This document shows, piece after piece, positions 56,722 to 64,000 of a DNA stretch of 64,000 nucleotides (within the stretch, counting starts at the first letter, position 1; each line of letters opens with the position of its first letter). The stretch spans positions 39,909,053 through 39,973,052 of the forward strand of contig CM060732.1 in assembly GCA_030704615.1 (NCBI GenBank). Direction: 5' to 3'. The position numbers were made by a program, and so were the translations under genes. This DNA comes from Takakia lepidozioides. Its lineage: Eukaryota; Streptophyta; Takakiopsida; Takakiales; Takakiaceae. The notes beneath the pieces were generated by a model that saw only the letters and a list, made by a program, of their open reading frames with translations, did no database searches and was not told the DNA's origin.

Positions 56722-59700
56722 ATGGTAAATACGGCGATGGTCAGTGTGCTACTGGTGGTTGTTGGGACACTCAAATTGGTGCTTCATGTACACAGGAAAC
56801 GAAAGATGCAACGCCTGGTGCCCCATGTGACTTTTTGTAGTGAGGGTGCCCACCTCAAACATGTAGAACGATTCGGCGATTATGTGGGTAGGCCTCCTCC
56901 CTCTATTTCTCTGATTTTGTGATAGTAATATATCATCTGGCTGCACTGTTGGCATCCCAGCACATACTTGTTGTGGCGCATTGTCAGTGGCAATGGTCCC
57001 GCGAAGTCAAGACTCCATCGATATCCCAATGCCATGATGGGTAAAGGATTGTTAGGTAAGGAAGAAGACACATGAGGTCGCCTCTGACGCAAAAGAGGAA
57101 AACAGAGACATGTTTCCTGCTCATGTCTATTTATCATCTACATTGCGTCTCTACTTGTGTACTGAATTGCGCCACTACATGTCACTGCTCATTGTACAGT
57201 GCGGCAGATAGGTCTCTGTCGAGAAACAGCTGCTGCAAAGAATTTGGCCAAGGTGGCAGAAGACTATCTGCGTGGCGATAAGAGCTCATCTGATCACAGC
57301 CGCGAAAATGTCTGCATACTTGTCTCTGCTGCATCCGATCATAAAACCGATGACGAGCTTGCACATCTACACAATGAGCTTTTATTGGAGCTCGATGCAT
57401 GCATGGTGGCCTACGTCAGCTTTCATTGGAAGCATGCCTCTGCCCTTGTGGAGCAGGTGGTCACTCATTAAATTCTCATTTGGGCCTTGACATTCAGTAC
57501 CTTCTAATAATTACAGCATGTGGAAGACATGGGATATCATGACTGGACTATGTCCGTGAACCTGGCTTGACTTCCCGACGGATTGTGGGAATATTTTGCT
57601 GCCTCTTCTCAAAGGGTTCACCACCCATCCGGAGAACTCATTGACCTTTCTCCTAGCCTACATTGATTGATAGATGTCCTCATAAGACTTTGTTTGACGT
57701 AGCCTACTGATTGATAGTGTGAGGATGATTGATGTGACACAAGTATTTTCAATTGTTTGACTGAGTTATGGATTGAATGGTGTAGGTGATCAGCAATGGT
57801 GCAAATCAGAAGCAGCTGCGAAGGCTCGTCTTGTTGGCTACCAGGTATCTGCATGCACAGGCTAGCTGTCTCTCTACCCAATTTGAGTGCCCACTGCATT
57901 CAGAAGTTTTGAATTCCTACCCCAAGCCACACCTTCATGCCCTCACCACAGGAGCAGCAGTCGTGGCTAAGAAATTTAACAGGATTTGTAGAGCTTGTCT
58001 TTCAATGGGTCAACTCAGTCCTCGGGCACTTTGCTGTGTGTAGAAAGCAGCGGCTCCAGCGGATTTTTAAACATTTGAAGACAAAGCGCAAATTTGCAAC
58101 TCTGGTGGAGCAGCTCAAGGCCATTCGTTCCTCTGACTCCTCAGCACCAAAGGAGGCCCATATTGTTGTGCCTGCAGACTCGTCAGTGCGTAGCCCTGTG
58201 TTGCTTCTCATTGGTGGTGGCATGGGGGCTGGCAAGAGCACAGTTGTCAAAGACATTCTTAAGAGGTTTACTCCTGTGCTCTCAACACGGACAGAATAGT
58301 AGGGCATGCGTTTACTTTCCAGGAAATGCTCCCAGGTGCTTGTAATGTGCTGCAGGGCCCTGCTGGAACTACCCTTTACCCTAAACAAAAACAATTTTTG
58401 ATGGAAAAGCATCACTTCCATTTGCTACCCTTCACAGTAGCCATGAAAGTAGGGTGTTACTACGGCACCTTGGGAAAGGTGGATAGGTCTGTATGCTGCT
58501 GGTGGAGCTGCGGTGCATTGAGTGCTGATAAAGATCTCAATGTTGCACCGTCTTGTTCTGTCGGGCCTGCAGCTCATTTTGGTCAGGAGTGGCACATAAG
58601 GCAGTGGTTGTGGAGGCGGATGCATTCAAGGAGACTGATGTCATCTATCGTGCACTCTCTGCAATGGATCACGAGGACATGGCAGGGACAGCTGAATTGG
58701 TGAGTGATCTGCTTAATAAACCAAATTGGAGAGGTTGAGATTTCTAGGAACCAGTCTTTACTCCTAAGGATGGGGGCTCTAGTCATCCTGCAAATTCTTA
58801 AGGGGGCCCTGCCAGCAATGTCCCCAAAGAACAAGCTCTCCATGCTTTAGAAATATACCAATGGAAGGACTTCGCCTCCCTGGGCAAGGTCTTGTCAAGG
58901 TGGTGAAGTCTAAAGACCGACAATGGACCAACCTGTAACCTCATTAGCACAAATCCATGGAGGTCCATTCTCTACTCAGCTTCATATAACCACACCAACA
59001 ACGGATCGGGGCATGCAGGTGCACCAGTCCTCGATGGATGCAGCGTCCTCCCTACTGGTGGCAGCATTAAATGAAGGAAGGGATGTTATCTTTGATGGAA
59101 CCATGTCATGGGAGCCGTTTGTGCTGCAAACCATTGCCATGGCTCGTGACATCCACCGCAGGTACTCTTGATATTTTCCTTTCACTTGACAAGGAATCTT
59201 TCCTAGCTCCCTCTCGCTCTCATTTCTTTCGACCCCTGCATGGGCAGCTACCTCTCTCTCTCTCTCTCTCCCTTCTGTCCACAAGGCTACGGCAAACAAC
59301 GTATTATGAGTACAATCTCTCCCTTCTCTCTCTCCATGCAGGCAGTGGAGACAGAGCACCATTTCTTTCTCTTGCACAGTTCATCACAAATCAATATACT
59401 AAGGTGTACAAGATTATTATGGTAACCCATGAGGAGGGGGATACGATAAACGGGCCTTCGAGGACGCTAGTGTATGATTCGATTGCCTAGTGTTGGAATG
59501 GAACAGGAAATTTGCCAGACTCCTTAAACATTGGTAATCGGACCATTTCAACACATGTGATCTGCGACAACGTGTTAGACATAGTGGGTTTCAAGACTAT
59601 ATCTTTCAGAGGATTCATTGGGGATTGCACGTTGGCTTACAATATTTGTTGTGGTGTATGGAGGGAGGTTCCAATAGAGATGCTTCTGTTTCTTCAGAGA

Positions 59701-61395
59701 ATTGTTTAATTTCGAGTCCTATTCTTTGATCATTCTCTTTGTCCAGTACGCCCCTGCATGACAAGTTTTTTCCTTCTACTTCTGCCAGCTCAAAAGTCAC
59801 CCTTATAGCTTTCAGATCTCACCATACTCACTCCTCAAATTAGTTCCAGAAGTTGGGTCAGATAATGAAATTTTGCGGTGGCAGAGGAGCCACGTGAGTG
59901 TGGGTTATTCTGATTGATTTTACTGGAGTTTGGCAGGCGCTACCGGATGGGCCCTGGTTATCGTGAAGGAGAGGTTGAAGAGTATTGGGAGCCTGTGCCC
60001 AATGGACAGGATGCAACCAACAACGAGACCAAAGCTTCTGTAATAAGACTGAATGGCAACACCTCAAGTGCGTTAAACGGCACAAAGCTCACCGAGGCAG
60101 TTTCAGAGGGTGCTCATCATGAGATTGGGGAAAGGAGACCTTATCGCATTGAGTTTGTGGGTGTCACCTGTGATGCACACCTAGCCGTGGTTCGGGGTGT
60201 GAGGTGACTAGCAAACTCTACTTGCCTCTTTTTGGAGTGCTTCATATCTGGCAAATATCTGTACTTTAACCACCCATCCCACCCCTCCCTCTGTGTATCT
60301 TGCTGCCAGAAACTTGGGTCATGTTTTGACTAGCTTTTGAGAGTCTGCTATATCGTCCATTTCCTCTTGAAATTCAAGTAACTATGTGGAGAATGTATGA
60401 TGTTCCTTCATTGATTGAAACTGCCCTGGTGTTTCAAACCTTCGTCTGATTCGCTGTGGCTGGCAGGAGGGCAATATTGACCAGGAGGGGAGTGCCAGTT
60501 CCAGGGCAACTACGGTCACATAAGCTGTTTGCCAAGTCTTTGGACAACTACATTGAGAGGGTGGACCATGTTAAGCTCTACTGCACCAGCCAAATGTATG
60601 GCCCTGCTGAGGTATGTGAATCCCAGTGCCAAGTTGAAGGACCTACACAAAGTTCATTAGTGAGGAGTTGAAATGAAGCTACAGTAAATCCGGTATGGGG
60701 CAGGGCTAAATCAATCACAATTTCCTTTTGCAATCTTTACTCTCAACCCCAACATTACCTAGCCCTGGATCAAAGCTTGATAGTCAGGAATACAGTCATT
60801 GCAGCTATTGTGATGAACATGAGGTGGTTCCATGTATTGGAGAAGGTAGGTGAAGGAGAAGAGGTGGGTCAGAGGTGTTTCAGGGTGTTGGTTGGGGGTG
60901 GTGTGTTTGAGGATATCCTCTGAGTTTGATGGACTTTAGTAGGACTTTTGTCGTACAGTTTAAAAGGAATTGCCGATGCCTGCTTATTTGTGTATTTCAT
61001 GCATACAGTTGATAGGGGTGAAAGAGGGACCGGACAAGAAACTGCTTGTTGACATTGACACAATGGAGGGTGTGCGCCACCTGGCGAAACTCAATACTGA
61101 AGCAGGGTCAGTGCTGGAACTCTATGGCGAAACACTCAGCACTGGCTTCTCCAACCACACATGGCACAATCTAGTACTTGCAGTGGAGCGAGAAAAGCGT
61201 CAGGCCCTTCTACGTGCCGCACTTGATACCCATGCCAGTGATGCACTGCTGCAGGAGATGAGTGACAGTGACACCAGCTTGCAAGGTGAGGAGTCTGTTG
61301 ATGCTTACTCCCCAAGTTCTTCCTCCCTGAGTTTCTCTCGACTGCTGAAATCAGATGGCGGTGAATCGAGTGAGGAGTACCTGGGTTTATCCTAG
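56722..61395 (+). CDS. NADKc: calmodulin-dependent NAD kinase (NADKc type)
   Basis: NADKc phosphorylates NAD+ to NADP+ when bound by Ca2+/calmodulin, feeding NADPH to defence oxidases; the Arabidopsis protein is At1g04280. Nine exons join in phase: 56722-56887, 57200-57456, 57786-57844, 58044-58265, 58573-58699, 59019-59161, 59937-60203, 60467-60611 and 61009-61395, giving 590 aa. Residues 4-22 are a hydrophobic anchor followed by HRKRKMQR, a likely mitochondrial-surface signal. Residues 149-178 form a basic amphipathic helix (KQLRRLVLLATRKQRLQRIF) fit to bind calmodulin. The kinase part is a zeta-toxin-fold P-loop domain: GGGMGAGKST (218-227), VVVEADAFKETD (246-257), NEGRDVIFDGTMSW (295-307), YRIEFVGVTCDAHLAVVRGVRR. 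The last exon runs longer than I expect, with a serine-rich tail. No lesion was seen. Confidence 0.93.
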
Positions 61396-62916
61396 GTCTT
61401 TCTGTAACGTGTGTATAATGTGTGTCCCCTTTGAGATTGTCCTGCCTGACCAGCATCACCTGGCATGAGATTGCACATGAGGTGATTTGGACATGAGTTT
61501 TGGAATGCCTTTGGTTGTGTTGATGTAGGGACTGCAAGTAAAAAGCATGCTCAATATCTTCATCACCATTCTATAGAGGATGCTGATAGCTTCTGGGTAA
61601 CATTCAAATTGATTTGCCAGCACAGATCACCATCCATATTATTTCACATTATTGCCTACAAATGTAGGCTTTGTACCATAGTAGGTGATAGCAGGAGTCA
61701 GAGGCTTTTAACTGCCATACAAGTGAATGTGAATGCTCAGATGTGAATGTCCATATTATTCAACCACCCCCTGTTCATTTTTGCAACTGCTATTATCATA
61801 CCAAAACACAGTAGTTGAGCAAACATGATGAGCTCCTTGCAAGCGTGACATATACATGTAAAAGAATGAATACTGGTTTCCACTAGTACGCAATTTTTGA
61901 GCTGCTATGGTTGTTTCAGTGAAACTTCTTTTTTCTTTTCTACTTTTGGTTAGCAAGGTAACTCAAGCAACCTTGAGGGGGAAAATAAACCCCGTTCGAG
62001 CCATGAAGCATACAGTATTAGAGCCCCAGACCCACAGGCCAATGCAGAGGATGCCATACCACCTGGCCATAGCCCTATTGTGCAAACTGCAAACCTTTCA
62101 TCATGAGTTTGTCCAAAACTTGTACCAGTTAAACCTTTCAGGCAATTTACTGATGTCTGCAGATACACACATCTGAGTGAAAACAACCATCATTTGTTTG
62201 ACGACTTCCAAACCTTTCAACTTCAGGTATGGTTTTGCAGCACAGGAGTTGAAAATGTTATGACTGCAGAAATGTATTACAGCGAAACAAGGACGTACAA
62301 AGAAGAGAAAGAAGGAAATCTGCAATGGGGTCAAGCAAAAAAAGAACAAGGTAAGTAGGAAGACTACAAGGCAAGAGAAGTTGGCCGTAGCGCTGTTGGA
62401 CTGTACCCAATACTAAACCGTAGAACTGTACACCTAGCTGCTGCAGTGAGTATCCCTTCCAACCACATGGAGAAAATCCACCAGAAAACAGCACTTCCAT
62501 ACTGAGAAGAAATGTATCTAGTGGAATATAGCAGCAATTGTATATTTTAAAAGGAAGGGGACAGAGGCCCTTTTAATCAAATTAACAGAGGCAAGGAAAC
62601 AACAACCCTGCACAAGGCCATGTTGTGCGTACCCCTAAATACCAGAGACCCAACAGTTTGCTTCGTTTCAAGGAAGCTTGCACCCGCCGAAAGGAAAGCA
62701 CATTGTGGGTGGAGACTTCTTGGTGGAGACTTCTTTGAGATTGTCCTCGAGCCATTTCATGTGGCTTATATTTCCTATCATGAAGTTAGAAGGCAAGAAT
62801 CCTCTGACCGATCTGCTCATTACCAGGATTTAGCAAAAATTGTGAAGAAGAATCTGGCTGAACGAGGGTGAGGTTGTTGGAGAAAGCCCAGGCACGAAGT
62901 CTTCGAATTTTAAAAC
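61396..62916. other. intergenic between NADKc and RPB9
   Basis: A + frame at 62620-62871 (RKLAPAERKAHCGWRLLGGD, ESSDRSAHYQDLAKIVKKNL) reads like protein but I cannot name it. It ends 43 bp before the RPB9 stop codon on the other strand. The rest should hold the 3' ends of two convergent genes. Confidence 0.4.
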
Positions 62917-63769
62917 TCAGTCTCGCCAGCGGTGTCCACAGTTGGGGTTGCAGCACACAAAAAAGAGCGTCATGCCCTCCTCTCCTCGTGCAGTCGCCTG
63001 CACATGAGTGAAACCCGTTTGAATATTAGTAGTGTTCCCTTTGATGTCTACTAGTAGCTGGCTGTATGGAGAGGAAATAGATACTTCCGGGGTCAATGAT
63101 ACATATAGAACATATCTGGGCACCGAGAACGTTGATAGAGCTCAAACAATAGTGAGAACTTCACACACCGTAGTTGTTCTCAGCGCAAACAGGAAAGACA
63201 AAGTGGAGGAAGATACCTGGAAAAAGACAGCTTCGCCATGTTGACAATTTGCACAGCGGACGCTCTTGGTGCGAGGGAGGGTCGGGTCAGAGGCAACGTC
63301 CTGGAGCACCTGTGTGCGCTCGTCGGCACTGTGGTAGACCTCATTGCGATACACGCAGTTGTTGTCTGCCACCTCCTGCCTCAAATCAAACCAACTTGTG
63401 AGTAGATAGCTGCAGAATTCCGGTTAGCGGGAATAACGCTACCCTAAACTGTTGAATGCTAGGTACAAACCCGACCTCTTCTAAGATTCCGAGACCTTCT
63501 ATGAACCACCGTGCAGAAGCTTGCTCGTCCCCAAAAAATCCCCAGCGACATACCTGATGGTCACAATTGCGGCAAGCATAGAGTAAAATCTTTTGTTCTC
63601 TGTCTTCCCTTGGATACAGTATGTTGTTGCTGCGCACGCACATCACTGTCGTGAGAACCCATTCCCACAAAAAACACCCGCCAACGAAAGAGAGACAGAA
63701 TCCACGTTAAATATCAAAACAATTGAGCTAGAGAGACAACCATTCTCGGCAGAACTTCATGGTACTCAT
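62917..63769 (-). CDS. NRPB9: RNA polymerase II subunit RPB9 (NRPB9)
   Basis: RPB9 is a two-zinc-ribbon subunit at the polymerase jaw that supports start-site choice, fidelity and TFIIS-stimulated cleavage. Four minus-strand exons, 63769-63741 (only 29 bp), 63629-63554, 63375-63217 and 62997-62917, join in phase to 114 aa, the plant length. The first exon encodes MSTMKFCRE, and the split Cys codon restores FCRECNNILYP. The first ribbon is completed by YACRNCDHQ. The linker carries [12 protein letters not shown], and the second ribbon is [13 protein letters not shown] then [12 protein letters not shown], with the [12 protein letters not shown] loop bearing the acidic pair. All eight zinc cysteines are present. 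The tiny first exon is missed unless the split Cys codon is restored. Confidence 0.97.
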
Positions 63770-64000
63770 TTTGGCTGCCTTGCAAGATAAACCTCAGCGC
63801 AATCCTCAGCACTTGGTTATCAATAATTCCTCCCTCTCTCTCACTCTCTCCTCCTCTGCGCAGATTTCAGTCGGGGAAGAGACAAGGCATCTTTACTGGC
63901 TCTTAAACCCTCTTCTTTCCCTCTTCAGAGACGTTACGAAGCATCTTGGATGATGAGCATAAGCATTCGTCGAGCATCATTTAAGATATAAACCAAAATA
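63770..64000. promoter_or_regulatory. RPB9 upstream region
   Basis: 231 bp upstream of the RPB9 start on its coding strand. A C/T run (63830-63855 on +, A/G on the coding strand) is present. No clear TATA box. The frame 63759-63953 on + is a shadow. Confidence 0.4.

Noticed and set aside
58200-58265. Zeta-toxin family P-loop as a toxin gene of bacterial origin
   Set aside because: The domain lies in a nine-exon plant gene with a calmodulin-binding helix and matches plant NAD kinase NADKc; the zeta-toxin label is only the fold family.

Overview
This is nuclear DNA from a land plant. Spliced introns with GT..AG borders, plant-type gene families and dense transposon debris all point that way. 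The best clue to lineage is one exon resembling IFT144/WDR19, an intraflagellar-transport protein. Flowering plants have lost that gene set, while seedless plants (and cycads and Ginkgo) keep it for swimming sperm. A lycophyte, fern or bryophyte is therefore my best guess, but this is inference. Gene density is low: four or five convincing host genes in 64 kb.

Host genes. A type II pectin methylesterase (20165-22585, +, 5 exons, 374 aa) is intact. RPB5, a shared subunit of nuclear RNA polymerases (34161-36320, -, 4 exons, 208 aa), and RPB9 of RNA polymerase II (62917-63769, -, 4 exons, 114 aa) are both complete; every exon joins in phase. Divergent from RPB5 is a gene (37380-40160, +) for a basic, probably nuclear protein with a HARE-HTH-like winged helix and a C-terminal WRC-type CCCH motif. 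A complete calmodulin-dependent NAD kinase homologue (NADKc type, 56722-61395, +, 9 exons, 590 aa) lies near the right end. Broken or partial host sequences are an LRR/F-box-like remnant (4813-5356, -), the last exon of an F-box/kelch gene (15467-15837, +) and the IFT144-like exon (52264-52538, +).

Transposons. The left 11 kb is a transposon cluster. A hAT MITE (590-1407), an LTR-like segment with 31-bp tandem repeats (2703-3412), a Pack-MULE with 66-bp perfect terminal inverted repeats and 9-bp target duplications carrying pieces of a phenylalanine ammonia-lyase gene (5484-7027), and a 4.37-kb hAT element with decayed transposase (7056-11425) follow one another. The last two are only 28 bp apart. 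A third hAT-family element (48184-48806) and a probable fourth (23383-24838) share the CAGTGTTG end but each has its own subterminal repeat. A pogo-like Tc1/mariner element (48870-51422) lies next to the third. Two short elements ending in CCCTTAA and flanked by TTAA or TTAG (23576-24350, 25202-25858) look piggyBac-like. A LINE reverse-transcriptase remnant (31755-32640, -), a Ty3-type reverse-transcriptase scrap (27966-28045, -) and a roughly 200-bp tandem array built of paired palindromes (29325-30780) fill the middle.

The rest (notably 11434-15466, 15838-20164, 40161-48175 and 52539-56721) is intergenic or unrecognised sequence with only short ORFs. Exon borders were placed by hand from reading frame, splice signals and remembered family sequence; no search was run.
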